From Berberis thunbergii (taxonomy: Eukaryota; Streptophyta; Magnoliopsida; Ranunculales; Berberidaceae), in the NCBI GenBank assembly GCA_003290165.1, contig QNQO01009189.1, forward strand, positions 1 through 64,000: a stretch of 64,000 nt of DNA, written 5' to 3'. The translations under genes and the position numbers were made by a program. Positions 36,364-48,710 of the stretch are shown here, piece by piece (the first letter of the stretch is position 1; every line of letters begins with the position of its first letter). The notes under the pieces were generated by a model. The model was given only the letters and a program-made list of their open reading frames with translations. It did no database searches and was not told the DNA's origin.

Positions 36364-38100
36364 TAGTCTGACCCAATGCAAGGCCAAAAGACAGAAGGGA
36401 CTTCATTTTCGAGCGGTACAGGAGTAGTCAATTCTCCCACCCAACGAGTCGTAACGGCAATGGCAAGCAGGAACACATCCCCTCGACATTCCGTTGGCGC
36501 GGAGATCCCCCCTCTGCAAGGTTTTCTTTTCAGTGACCTGTGTAACGCTTTGACAGTCTGCGAAACGATCCGCGAAAGCTATCCGAATTTGCTTCGAGGC
36601 CAAAATTAGTTTGTCTCCATCAACAGTTAGTTTGCTTAAAGTTGTGTGTTTTCGTTCCGTAGTCAATATTGAGTTTAGAAATCTTAAGAAACTTACTCTA
36701 TTGATTATTGGAAAGATATAACAACAAGCACCTTGAGGCGGATACAAAAGATTGCGCACTACAAGCATCTGAATATAGTGCGGATTGAAATAAAAGACTC
36801 GCTTAGACAATTCTGCAACGGACAGAGTCCGACGAAAACCTGCAAACCTTCTGATACGAGTAATCTACAAATTTGAGCAAAGATAAAAGCTGCTCGACCC
36901 CTTCTGAACATGACAACAGAGTTAAGAGAATGGGAGATGCTCGACCCCTTTCCAAGATAAAGACAAAGTGTAAGAGGGGATTGAAAGGACTGAGCGGTCA
37001 GACTGCTCCGTCAATTTACTCCAGGAAAGTGCTCTCCTTACAGTATCGAGGACCTCACGACAAGCTGCTAATTTTCTCAAGAGACGTCCCACCATCTATC
37101 CAACATCCTCAAAGGGTTTAGAAGAAAGCAGATGAGGATGGCCACAAGCAGCAACACAGTTACGATCCGATAATGCTATCAAGAAAGACCACTTTTTCCA
37201 AATGCGATGGCAGGTGTGATTGAGAGCTACCACACTAGGAGACATCGCACATCGACTGACACTTCGATCGGCCATTGGTTAAAAGTGGGATTCGAACACA
37301 CGAAGACACAAGTGGTACAGTGTAACACCAAGGCATCTCCCTTAGTAGAAAATTCGCACTACTTCTCCGTGGTATGATAAGAGATTACGATACCTCAACG
37401 GATTAACTATGTGCCCACCCACAATAGGTGACCACGCATAACAACTATCACCATGCTTGGTTGAGGTAAACATCAGAACTTTCCAAAAACTTCAGTAATG
37501 GATATTCAACTTCAGCCTTTGGAAAATCCAAAACATTTCCTAGCCTTTAGAAAACCCAAAACATTTCCTAGCCTTTGGAAAATCCAAAACATCTTCTCCA
37601 GACAAGAACATTATAGAAAATAAACTCAGCAAAATATGGTGCCTACAACGATTGGAAAAATACCATTATATAGACATAATGGTACACCAAATGAGCACTC
37701 TAGCATTAACTGCCAAACATTGAATGTCCTATGGAAAAATGGAAGACGACGATTTCCAAGGAAACTGCGCAGATCACGACAATTAATTAATGGCGTTGCA
37801 CGCAACCCCATCAATTTAGGGGGAGTAATCGATATACTTACACAGCCTACACCATACACTTGTCACCAAGCGATCTACGCCGAACACGTAGCGCACCGCG
37901 CAAGAAATCCTAACCCTTCCTCTACGGGCCCATGGGCTCAGCCTGTTATCCGAACAACACCCTGTCGCATGCTTGACACAAGCACTCAAGGATCCTAGTC
38001 AAATTTGACATCCGAATTTTACTACTCCCCGAGTTAAAGTAATTTTGTCCACACCTTGGACCACTAGGTTCGCACGCCCTTAAGTAGGCGGAACCTCTGG
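36364..38100. other. Non-coding middle of the Tat-like element
   Basis: RT, RNase H and integrase would be expected here, but I see no motif on either strand. A short local repeat of CCTAGCCTTT-GAAAA-CCAAAAC lies at about 37515-37590 (three copies). Confidence 0.65.
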
Positions 38101-38102
38101 TC

Positions 38103-38406
38103 AAATCGGGTATGGTAAAAAATCGAACCGATGGTTCGATTTTCCACCTAAACCGTTAATTGAACCTACTTTGGTTGGTTTCAAAAATTTCAAACCGAAA
38201 TCGAACTGATTCTACTTTGTGCAAACCGTAACCGAACCTACTAAAATCAAAATAAAACCGAACCGACCGACTATTTTAAACATATTATTTTATTTTATAT
38301 AAAATATGTATTATTTATTATCGAAAACCGAACCGATCACTTCGGTTTGATCAGTTTGGTCGGTTTAATTGGTTTGATCGATTTTTTGTTCAACCCTAAA
38401 ATCGGG
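38103..38406. mobile_element. hAT-type MITE (288 bp) with 8-bp duplication AAATCGGG
   Basis: The element covers 38111-38398. Its ends are TATGGTAAAAAATCG and, inward from the right, TAGGGTTGAACAAAAAATCG, with AAATCGGG at 38103-38110 and 38399-38406. The interior alternates AACCGAACC and GGTTCGG words, giving a strong foldback. It has no coding capacity. It is the innermost insertion of a three-level nest. Confidence 0.9.
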
Positions 38407-38449
38407 CAAGCATAGTCAGCCAACACTGATGACGATAACTTTTGGTTTA

Positions 38450-39150
38450 CTCCGACACCTAGTCTGCTTAGTGCAAGCATCGACGATTTAGGAAGTGGGA
38501 GTCTAATCAGCGTTGTCATGCCTGGTGACGACGACTCGCCAGGGATTACTGCCCCATTCACCGTCAGTGTTCGCCAAACCTAATTAGGTAGGCCTAGCTG
38601 GTGACGACCAGCAACGAAAGCTTCTGATCAAAACCTGGACTTATAGCCCCATTGCGAGGGTGTAGATAGTCCGGAAGGTAGGAGCCTAGTCAGTCCCAAA
38701 CTGATTTCGATGGCTCGCCACGAGACTACTATTTTTCAACGTGGCCGCCAAATCACCAAACCTAGACTTGTAGCCCGCGCTGCGAGGGTGTAGATAGTCT
38801 AGAAGGTGGGAACCTAGTCAACCACGACCTAATTCCGATGGTTTGCTACGAGACCACTGCTTTTCAGCGTGGCCACCGAACCCTCCCAAATTTGTAGCTT
38901 GGTGCACTTAGGTGTAGATAATTTGGATGGTGGGAGCCTAGTCAGTCCCGAAATGATTCCGATGGCTCGCCGCGAGGCCACTACTTTTTAGCGTGGCCGC
39001 CAAACCCCTCTCGAACACGTAGCCCCTCCGCGCGGGGAGGGTGTCGACGTTAGAAAGGTGGAAGCCTAGTCAGTCCCAAACTGATTTCGATGGTTTGCCA
39101 TAAGACCACTGCTCTTCAGCCTGGTCGCCAAACCTTTACTCCCTGAATCT
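38450..39150. repeat. Tandem repeats of ~125 bp in the Tat-like element
   Basis: Four clear units (starting near 38640, 38765, 38888 and 39020) share GGTGTAGATAGT-type, AGGTGGGAGCCTAGTCAGTC-type and GTGGCCGCCAAA-type words. A diverged fifth unit lies at about 38450-38590. Tat elements often carry such arrays in the 3' untranslated region. Confidence 0.88.
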
Positions 39151-40089
39151 ATCTACCGCTTTACTCAGTCATAAACAATTTGGAAGGTGGGAATCTCAAA
39201 ACGCTCTCCACATGACCTCCGATCTTCCTTAGGACTGCGGATACAAATATGAGCTTAGATGAGTCAGTGTCTTCACGCTCAAACTTATTGACATTCTAAC
39301 ATTAGAAAAAGGCCACTCGTGCTGATACAAGGATAGTAAAATCGGTGCCCAGATGAAAGCTAATTAGGATGCCAACCCGAGCTTATGGCGCCTAACTCGG
39401 TGTGAACACTCTGACACGTTTTTCCGCCACCACAGCTTGCCCGCGACAATAGCTACAACCGACCAGTCAAACAAACAAGAAAAAACTCAAGCAACTTACC
39501 TATGGGATAAGACACAACTCGGGTGACTCAACCCCCAATTAAATTGTTCGCAACATGCCCTCTATCGAACATAACTACGCAACAATGGCCCCGAGTCATT
39601 CACAATACAAAGTTGTCAAGCTTTCTGTCGCAGACAGACCAGACAACATCCTATTGATTCAACCAACCTATGCCAAAGTAAGACAACAAAGCAAAATGAA
39701 AAACATACAATAGAGACGTCATGTATGAAAAGACAAAAATTTACAAACACACAAAGTTTGCTCCTAATCAGGAGAAGGTACAGATACAGAAGAGCTAAGC
39801 CTAGGAGGAACAGAGGTAAAAGTTGCATCTGTATGCCCTTCAACCTGGACATTAGGGATCTAACTTTCCTACTCTCCCGATGACTTAGAGGTAACAGACA
39901 AATTCACATATGACATCTTCTAGTAACGTCTCAGATCCCACTCTAGATACTCTTCCTTCATCAGCGCCAATATCTCCAGCCAGCCATGAACAACCCAGCA
40001 AAACTCAAATTTGCCTTGTTTTTGGAAAAGCTCTTCTTCTCGCACCTTTGCATCAATAAGGTCATGCTCTAGTAGCTCCAACTTGCCAG

Positions 40090-42280
40090 TTAGTGCATCG
40101 ACTTGAGACTGTTCTTCACAACGCTGAGTTCTTGCGATCCCAGTTCGAGTTGGTCATCAGTCTTCCTCACTTCTCGAGCATAAAACTCCACATTAGATTC
40201 CAACTGTTGCTTCTCAGTAGCCCATTCAGCAACCTTCGAAGCATTCTCCTCAACAAAAGATTTCAGCTCAGAATGCGCCTTAGTCACAGCTTCCTGCGCA
40301 ACCTCGACCTCTAGGCGGAGTCCGCTCAACTCCTGATTAAGTATCTTCCTCTCGGACACTGCCTTGGTCATATTACGCTGAAGGTCCTCCAGACGATTCC
40401 TCTGAGCCTCAGCGGCTGCAGTTGATTGATCCAACTGCATCTCTTCAGCCTACTTCTTAAGCCATTCAATTTCATGGAGCACATCAGAACACAACGTCTA
40501 CACGTGTGAAAAGACACACTCCAAGGTATATACCCTCTCGCGAGCCGCCTCTACTTTCGTCCCAACAATGCTCGCATGACTCATATGAGACATACCAAGC
40601 ATAAGATATTTCAAATCCTTGTCCACATGCTCTTCCAGCGTATCCTCCTCGGGTTTAGGAGCGCGGTCCATCAGCCAGCTGTGACGTCTGCTTATATGCT
40701 TTCTCGAAGCATACTCAACATCCACCTCTTTGTGCCAAACATGTGAGCTCATCTTCACCAAGTCCGGTGTGAACAAACTTATCTGTGCATCAGGATGAAG
40801 CTTCCCCTGATCAAGAACTATTCCAACGCCACCCTTTACGATCACCACCGTCTTCAGACTCTCCTCCGTGGCTTTTCCCTTGTAAAAAATGGTCGACCCA
40901 TTATTACGAGACAACCCAATGGGATATGGAAGCATAGGAGGAACCGAAGTATCCAAAGGACCTTCCAATAGTTCTAGCTGTGGCCTAGAATGAGATGGTG
41001 AGCAATGCGAACTACAAGAGACACGGCTGGTACCACGACCACCTTCAGATGAGTCAACAGTGGGGTGATCAAATTCCACCACCTCAAGCAAATCTTCAAT
41101 AGAGCCCTCTATCGGAGCAGCCCCACACAAATCAGCGCCAATGGAACCTGCCATTGCAACCTGCAACAGACGGTCATTCAGAGCCTTAACATGCGCATCA
41201 CTAAGGTTCGACCCATTAGCAACACTCGCCAACCGCAAATAATGTTTCTCCAAGCCAAGAACATTAGTCTCCGCCTCAACAAGCCTAGCAGACTCGTGAT
41301 CCTCTCTCAATGGAGCAGGTCGTGCTGAAGACGACCCAGCCCTAACGCGAGGCTTCTTCCTCACAAAGGAAGCAAGCGTCTCAGATGGATCCTCCGTATC
41401 AAACAGAATGGAGTCTTGGCCCTAGCAACCTTCCTCTTCTTGGAAGGGGCCTCTTCTTCCAGCTTAATGCGCGACTCTCAATGCATAGTGGGGCAACGCG
41501 CCAGTTGTCCCACAGCCCACTACGAACAAAATTGAAAATTCTTATGATATCAACCGCCTCCCTTTTTGCCATGATACAGAATGCCTCCATGGTTGTTTCC
41601 TCCTCTAAGGTAAGAGGATCAGTGGGAAACCTTCCTGCAAAAGAACACAGGCAATGATCATTCAAACCGCTATCAAGCACATCAAAGTCATAAGAAAGGA
41701 GTTGAACTTACGAAGCGGCCTGAACTGTCGCTCAAGCGAACGACCCTTGCACCGAAAATACTTCGAATCCGCAAGAGCCAATAAGCAGTACTTCTGCCAG
41801 AACTTGAAATCATCCTGTAGTTTACCAAAACACTTCGACGACATCATCTTACAAACAAACATTGATCTTCAGCCGAAGAGAGGTCAGCAACTGGATCACC
41901 CATGGAGTCACGCTAACACCAGCCTCCTTATCACTAAGCAGAATCATGAGAATGATTTGTATCCATTGGGTCCCAACTGAGCCGGAGGAATCCCTAAAAG
42001 ATCCAAAAACTCTCAAATCATGTCTAGAACCGAAAAATGCACTCCAGTTTGAATTATCCCTTGATGCAAACAGATGAAACCGGTCAGAGGCGACATTGGC
42101 ATCTGGTCGCTCGTCAGAAGGTACAATGGCAAGTCTTTAGGAGCTCCAAACCTTGCACTGGTTTCAATGGGACCAAGCTCAAACAACAGCCTGTCTTCAG
42201 AAACTCTAAGCCCTTAGCCAGAACAACATCATCAAGAAGGTTTTCTCGAGCCATGAAGACGACGAATAAACCTTTCTAAA
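40090..42280 (-). pseudogene. Antisense ORF of the Tat-like element (gypsy-type putative transposase domain)
   Basis: On the minus strand, opposite to gag, a degenerate coding region runs from about 42280 to 40090. Its N-terminal part (about 42160-41870: GFICLHQG, VHFSVLDMI, PAQLGPNGYKS) resembles the plant family named putative gypsy-type transposase. It continues with 41680-41399, an open 289-codon block (41364-40498) and a predicted coiled coil rich in Gln/Glu/Lys (40440-40090). Antisense ORFs between pol and the 3' LTR are described for Tat-lineage elements; their role is unknown. Stops near 42010 and 41960 show decay at the 5' side, while the 3' half stays open. Confidence 0.68.
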
Positions 42281-42495
42281 CGATATCTTCAAAAGCAAGT
42301 GAAACAGAAAGGTCAGACTCAAAACTGCGGATGACCTATATAGAAAACAGGTTCCTGCCCTTTTTTTCCGCCGAACCAACGCATGCCCAATTAATGTAGC
42401 ATGTGGCTCAAGCAACGATTCAGACTCAATCATTATGAGCGTCGCATCCCTTCAAGAGATGACTTAGCGAACCAATGTGATGGCTCACTTATTCG

Positions 42496-42506
42496 AGGGG
42501 AGTAGC
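42496..42506 (+). promoter_or_regulatory. Polypurine tract of the Tat-like element
   Basis: GAGGGGAGTAGC lies immediately before the 3' LTR start TGATGATACAT. Confidence 0.8.
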
Positions 42507-43148
42507 TGATGATACATAAAAACGATCACACTTCTGAGCCGAACATGTGTCATGATGATCTCGAGGAACTAGGAGCTCAAGCATCGGTCCAACACAGATC
42601 CAACCCAAGCGAATCTAAGCCTGTCAACTTTAGTCCGACCAAGCGGGCCCGGACTCTCACAACATGCTAAGCCCACACGTCTCACAGCCATCCTCAATAC
42701 CCATAAGCCCTCTTTAGTCAAGTATCTCGAGGATTAGCTTCGACGGGCAACTACAATTGCTCTTTGCTTTCAACTAGGAAGCAAACACCAGAGTATCTTC
42801 CACATAGATTGCTCTTAGATTGGGAATTATCTCTCGCATATCTAGGAATGCAGAGCTAACATGGAACTTTCCTCCTACAGCACGATTCTTAATTAGAGAG
42901 GAATCTCCACAAAGATCTTCTCCCTAAACTACACCTACGATGGCCTGGTTAAACCAGGACTTCTTGAATTATAAATAAGACATGAGGTTGGTAAGCTAAG
43001 GTACGCTACAAAATTCTTGTTACAACATTACACCTTCCTTAGATCTCTTTCTGACTTTAGCATCAGAGTGTCATCGGCCACCCCACGGTGGTATGTGGCT
43101 CACCTGCGAGAACAAGGTCAAAGCAGGAAGCGAAAATTGACTGCATCA
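42507..43148 (+). repeat. 3' LTR of the Tat-like element
   Basis: This 642-bp copy is homologous to 33574-34240 with many substitutions and small indels, so the insertion is older than the Athila-like one at 6863-18104. Confidence 0.92.
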
Positions 43149-43153
43149 GTATT
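43149..43153. repeat. Target site duplication GTATT (right)
   Basis: It matches 33569-33573. After it the hAT 3' arm resumes and runs to 43797. Confidence 0.9.
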
Positions 43154-43797
43154 ATTTAGAAATTACTATTATTGAGCTAAACTTTGCAACAACTATATTG
43201 TGCATAACTGTTTACATTTTATGGACTCTTAGTAGTGAAAAACATTTCGTTCAGGCTATTGAAAATAACATTGTGTATTCATTAGATGCAACGTCAAGTA
43301 AGCATGTTTTTGCTACAACAAAGTTGGGGAGTTAAATCCAATGTATTTTACAAGTTGCTATCTAAGATCATCAATATGAATTGCCACTTCTTCATCAACA
43401 TCTTCTACTGACTGTTGCTGCTACAAGATCAGGTGAAGTCTTCATCCTTCACTTCTTCTTATTCACTACAATCTCTTTGAGTCTTCAAGATTTTTTTGGT
43501 TTCTGTATTTATAAAATCACAGTAATAAGGTTAGTATGATAGTCTCAAGTCTCAACAAACAATACTTGTAGGTTGTAGCAGAAATACATAATGGTGTGAT
43601 TTAATTTCTTTCAGTATAATGTTATTTTACTTGATGAATGCTTCTTTTGTTTGTTTTTTTTTTATTTGTTTGTAATTTTTTACAAAAAAAAAAAAAAAAA
43701 AAACCCTCGCTTTGCTTCACTATCCTTCGAGGTTTTGCTTTGCCTCGAAAAAAAACTTAGACCGCCTTGAGACTGAAAAAAGTTTTTTAAAACATTA

Positions 43798-43805
43798 AAC
43801 TCGCA
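43798..43805. repeat. hAT target site duplication AACTCGCA (right)
   Basis: It matches 28683-28690 and closes the hAT insertion. Confidence 0.92.
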
Positions 43806-43976
43806 TACACAGCAGCAGAGTGGCACTCAAATATAAGAGAAGCATAACTATGATAAGAAACATCATTAAGGTACAGTTCATGGACCTGAATCACAACACC
43901 ACCGACCGCAAATGAAAAAACACAAGAAAAAATAAACCCCATGCAGCCGAGTGTGGTGATAGGCAAACAAGCGCAC

Positions 43977-44312
43977 TAAGGGTGTGTTTGGTTGCATGGA
44001 ATCCTATGCCATGGGAATCCATGAGGGGACCACTACATTTTAGGCTAAATTGATATATCACTCCACATCCACCATTTGATTTTGTGATCAATGGTGGGAA
44101 TGAAAGTCCCATGAACATGAGAATCACATGCCTTGAGGGGGCCAAGGAGTGAGATTCCCATGTTCATGGGACTTTCATTCCCACCATTGATCACAAAATC
44201 AAATGGTGGTCAAATGGTAAATGTGGAGTGATATATCAATTTAGCCTAAAATGTAGTGGTCCCCTCATAAATTCTCATGGCATAGGATTTCATGCAACCA
44301 AACACACCCTAA
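43977..44312. mobile_element. Foldback PIF/Harbinger-type MITE (330 bp) with TAA duplication
   Basis: The element 43980-44309 begins GGGTGTGTTTGGTTGCATGG and ends with its inverted counterpart. The two halves pair along almost their whole length (for example AATCAAATGGTG against CACCATTTGATT), so it is nearly a perfect hairpin. TAA flanks both sides (43977-43979, 44310-44312). Confidence 0.93.
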
Positions 44313-45091
44313 GCCGTCAACACAGGGAAAGCATTGCAGCACTTGTGGGCCATACTGCGAAAAGTGAGAAATCCATGAATGCTGTAAAAAGGGTATTTTG
44401 GACAAAACTGATTGCTGTTTTATTTTTGAGCAATCCATAACTAGACTTGTGTGTTGCAATAGTCTCTACACCTTAGAGAGCCTTGAGCTTTTATTGACCA
44501 GAGAGAACCACCACTTGCAAGTTCATCTTTGTTCTCTGTTGAAGGAAGCCTTTCGAGTGTTTTTTCCACGGAGAAATTAGAAGTAGATGAAAGCATTGAG
44601 TGTTTTTTTACGTGAAGATTTTCAATAACAATTCATCTCCGTCGAAGGAATCCTTTGGAGTGTTGTTTTTGCTCCTTTGATCTAACTTAAAAGACTTTTC
44701 CAACTCACCCTTTCATTGGCTTACTTTCTCTTTCCAGGTCCAGATTTCTTTTCCTCAAAAAACAATTTTTTAAATTGAAGTTGTGAATACTTTAATTCTG
44801 GTGAATGCTTCAATTTTCAAACATCTAAAGGTTAACTATTGATGATCCATACATGCAGTTGGTTTTTGTATTATTTGTATTAGTAGGTTTAGCTCTAGTG
44901 AGTGTTTTTTTTGCTTCATTAGTCTTGGTTGCTTGGTTTTTCGGTCTATTGTTGTTTTGACAAGTACTGTTTGGTTCTTAATGTTTTTATCTTGAGTTTT
45001 TTGTTCATGATGAAGCCTGGAAGAGCTACTCGAGTTACATGTAAATGTACAAAAATTAAGAATATCTGTTATGTGTAATCTATTCTTTCAA
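44313..45091. other. No feature recognised
   Basis: Unassigned T-rich DNA between two MITE-like ends. No gene family or element is recognisable. Confidence 0.5.
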
Positions 45092-46093
45092 GGTGTGTTT
45101 GGTTGCACCCATTTCATGGGAATATGAATCCTATTCCCACTTGGAATGGTATTTTGGGCGTTTGTTTGAGATTTTACTGGTGAGTGAGGGATGCCAGCAC
45201 GTGCCACATATTCCCACCTTTGATAGGAATCGGACGCCTCGGATAACCAAGGAAATATTTTTGGCAAGACACATATTGATCGTTCTCTCTGCCTCCTCCA
45301 TCGCTACGTAAATTTCTCCGCCTCTTCCATAGCAGAAAACTCTCTTTGCCTTACAATGATCTCTCTTCTTCTTCTTCTTCATCTCTTTTCAGCCGATTCA
45401 TGCCTTTCATAACAACTGGTTTTCTTCAACAGTCCAACAACCATCTTCATCATATAGAGCTTTCAAGACTTCGAAGCAAATCACTTTTCTTCAGATCTAA
45501 AGCAAATCACTTCTTCTTCTTCTTCATATCTAAAGCAAATCACTTCTTCTTATTCATATCTAAGTAAGCTAAAACAGATCGAAATTTATCGAACTGGGGG
45601 AGCAAATCGAATCGAAAAAGTGATCGACTCATCTCCACTGCAGAGACTCCATCAAAGGTATTGCCTTGATTCCCTTTGTTTAGTTTGTTCTGTGTTGGTT
45701 TGTGTTTCTCCGTTCGATTTGGTGTCTAGGTATTTCGATTTATGTTGTTTTAAGAGATGGGTATGTTTTAAGAGAAACACCAGGATTTTTAAAGCCTCTG
45801 AGAAGGATTTGAATGTGCTCATCAATGATTTTGAATCTCTTATATAGCATTGGGGATACACTTCAGATGTGTTAAATGTAATTTCATTTCATGTTGGTAT
45901 GATTGACTGGGCTAGCGTTTTCAACTTCTTGTTTTTTGTTTGCCTTGTGACCTGCTTAGTCATCGTTTGTATTTGTACTCTCCTTTTGAGTAATTAATGT
46001 ATTTCCTATTTTTTCCTGCTTGCTTTTGTATATATGATCTGCTTAGTCACTGCCCCTGTATTGCTTTGCATTGCTTCATCTGTTGTAATGGAA

Positions 46094-46686
46094 ATCCTCA
46101 AAGGATTCAAGTTTTATCATGAGAAATCAGTGAATGGAGAGTCACCCAAGATCCCCGTTTTCATAGCCCACACGCCCACTGGCTTTAGGTGGTTCTTGAA
46201 TCAGTCCTCCGGGAAAAAAAACTCTTAAAATCGAGTTTTCGCCAAGGACTTGATTGTCAATAACCAAGCTTACTTATTGATGGTGTATGAGTTGGAATAT
46301 TTTTTTCTACTGAAAGTGAATTTTGGTTTGTGGGGAAGGGATGGAAACCCATTTGATAGAACATGTTTTGGAGTCGGGAAGAGGGTGTTGATGGCGTTTG
46401 AACTTTGAGGTGGACTCAATAGAAACAGTCTTGAGTCAGACAGTCAGTATCTGGAGGTCGGAGAGGAGTGTTGAATGTTCAAGATGTTGTGGATGAGATT
46501 GAGAACAACTCCAAGTACAATATTGTTGTCTCAATTGGTTCCATTGAGGACATTCTCATTGCCGAATTCAAGCTCACACTTGGAGTTTGCATTGGCATGA
46601 ATGAGAATGGTGAATTAAAAAATAATAGCATATTTCTCAAATGTATTGGATATACTTGTATCTGGTACATCTGTCACAAAAAATGA
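46094..46686 (+). other. Two unidentified exon-like ORF segments
   Basis: The segments 46088-46228 (EILKGFKFYHEKSVNGESPK) and 46470-46620 (NVQDVVDEIENNSKYNIVV) have coding-like composition but match no family I know. They lie just upstream of the Mo25 exons and could be captured exons of other genes, or part of one 5' exon chain. Confidence 0.35.
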
Positions 46687-46843
46687 TAAATTTCTACAGT
46701 TCTTTGGAAGTACTATTCATGTCTGCAATAATGAATTTGCATTCCTTATAGAAATTTATCTTTTTGAAGATCATGGATTTTTTAACACTGGTATACAGTA
46801 GACTCCTCATTTAATGAATGTTTTCATTGTTTATATTGTTTAG

Positions 46844-48483
46844 ATATGAAAACATGGACCTTGCTTTACATTATGGTGCCATGCTGAGGGAGTGTATACG
46901 CCATCAGAGTATTGCCAGGTATGAAATATGATTTTAGTCGCTTGTCAGTAGTGTAACTTAATAATTCTAAGGTTGCAGAAGTGTGCAGATTACCTTCTTT
47001 GAAACATCGATTAGTCAGCGATTAGTGTTTGAAATTTTCTGGTGCTACCTTTCTTAGCATATGTCTGCATATGTATGGATGCATATATACTGTATCTCCA
47101 TTGCAGATCATAGTACAACTTTAATTGAGGTGCATATTTTATTGACAAATTAATTTTGTGAGCCTATAAATGATGTTTAAGTCCTAAATATGTTTCATAT
47201 ATGAGATTTAGGATCACTTCAATATTCTCACACTTTTTCTGCAATTATGGACATTACGGAATAATTTATGTAATAACTAATGAGAAATATATATATATAT
47301 ATATTTTGTCAATTACAATATCACCTTGTAGCTACATAAAATTGCTGACATTGCACGAATGTTGAGTGTGTGTGTGTTATTTTTGATGCAAGTGCCGTAA
47401 ATGGTGTGGATGCCAACTTCTTTCACTTTTGTGGTTTGTTTAACAGGTATGTCTTGGAATCTGAGCATATGAAGAAGTTTTTTGATTACATACAACTTCC
47501 AAACTTTGACATTTCATCGGATGCGTCAGCTACTTTTAAGGTCAAGTATGCTGGTTATTGATAAGAGAAGCTGTGAAGTATTGTTTTTATTTCTTCATTG
47601 GGCAAATAATTGTCCTGTTTTCATTAAATTTCATTAGCTTCTGTCTTTTTCACATTTTTCTACTATAGTTAGTGGCCATGTAACTGTGATAAAAGCTTGG
47701 CATTACAAGTAAAGAGAATGAAGTTATTATAGGAATTGGTTAGCATTTTATGCATGCATTTACTTTTGTGAAACAAATTTTCAGCTATTGTTCTTGAAAC
47801 TCAAATCTCATGTGCACTCGTTGTTGCTGACATTTAAGATTGGAGTGTTGCCTATAATTATTTTCATTTTGTGTTTAATCATACACTTGCCTATAATTAT
47901 TTCCATGTCGAGATTAATGATACACTTCATTGAATAATTTGTTAAAGAGTGACTATGCAACTGTTGAGTCAGGATCAAGGAACAAGGTCTTTGACAAGAA
48001 ATCTTACAACTGGAAATTGGTATGGACAAATACATAAGTTAAGAATATTGAATGATCATTTTTTGTGAGAATAATCCCTATGTTGAGAAGAACGTACTAG
48101 ATTTTGAGTAATTCTGATATCCATAGGATGGTAGTTAAATAATTTTATAACATTTTGTTTTACCATTGATTTGGGAACTGCATTTGATGGGGTTTGATAT
48201 ATATTAATGGACTTAATTATATGGTTAACCATTAATTTGGGAACCACATTTGATGGGGTTAGATAAATAATAATGGACTTTGTTTGGACAAGATCCACAC
48301 GTTGAGGAGATCATCCTACCAAAAATTAATCAATCATTAATTCAACTTCTATAAACCATAATTGTTGAGAAAAAAATTGTCTGTTGGCCCTAACCCGTTG
48401 TCTAATTTGTTGCAGAAGCTTATGACAAGGCACAAATCCACTGTAGCCGAGTTTCTGAGTTTCCTACTAAAAATTATGACTGG
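46844..48483 (+). pseudogene. Mo25/Cab39-like protein fragment (three exons)
   Basis: Three exons with GT-AG borders, 46844-46918, 47447-47540 and 48416-48483, encode consecutive parts of the middle of a Mo25 (calcium-binding protein 39) protein: [40 protein letters not shown] and KLMTRHKSTVAEFLS. Mo25 is a helical-repeat scaffold that activates STE20/NDR-type kinases; full-length proteins have about 340 residues. In the third exon, 8 extra bases (TTCCTACT) follow the AEFLS codons and shift the frame before the KNYDW codons. The exon is 68 nt where 60 would keep the frame. The N-terminal ~150 and C-terminal ~140 residues are absent. It is a broken fragment. Confidence 0.85.
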
Positions 48484-48710
48484 GTAAGTGGAAATTTTCG
48501 CACAACAGAAAATATTAGTTGGAAATTATGATTGGAAGGTTGACTCCAAATAGCCTTTGTTTACGCCTGCTTTTCCAGTCAAGGAGGTTAGGCGCGAAAC
48601 AGAAAAAAGAAATATTTCTTGAGGGGACTAACGGTTTTTTTTGTCCTGCTAATAGATTTGCTTATGTTTTATGGGACTATGGGAGTTTAGATGTGCAAGA
48701 ATATACCTAG

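Larger units (their letters stand above)
33574..43148 (+). mobile_element. Tat-lineage-like Ty3/gypsy element lacking RT and integrase
   Basis: LTRs at 33574-34240 and 42507-43148 share TGATGATACAT at the start and CTGCATCA at the end. A primer binding site follows the left LTR, a polypurine tract precedes the right one, and GTATT flanks both sides. Inside are gag, a protease, a long non-coding region with tandem repeats, and an antisense ORF of the kind known in Tat elements. No RT, RNase H or integrase can be found, so it must have relied on a helper. It is inserted in the hAT element. Confidence 0.93.
28691..43797 (+). mobile_element. hAT transposon split by a nested LTR element
   Basis: The left end reads CAATGTTCTAAAA, and the right end read inward on the minus strand reads TAATGTTTTAAAA. 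Both are directly flanked by the 8-bp duplication AACTCGCA, the hallmark of hAT insertion. A plus-strand hAT transposase pseudogene lies inside. Removing the 9.6-kb LTR element at 33574-43148 leaves about 5.5 kb, a normal size for an autonomous hAT element. The transposase is broken, so the element is not autonomous. Confidence 0.92.

Noticed and set aside
45092..45370. Complete MITE at the left border of the Mo25 cluster
   Set aside because: Only one end is recognisable; I could not find an inverted partner within 400 bp, so I list it only as one possible end of a larger element.
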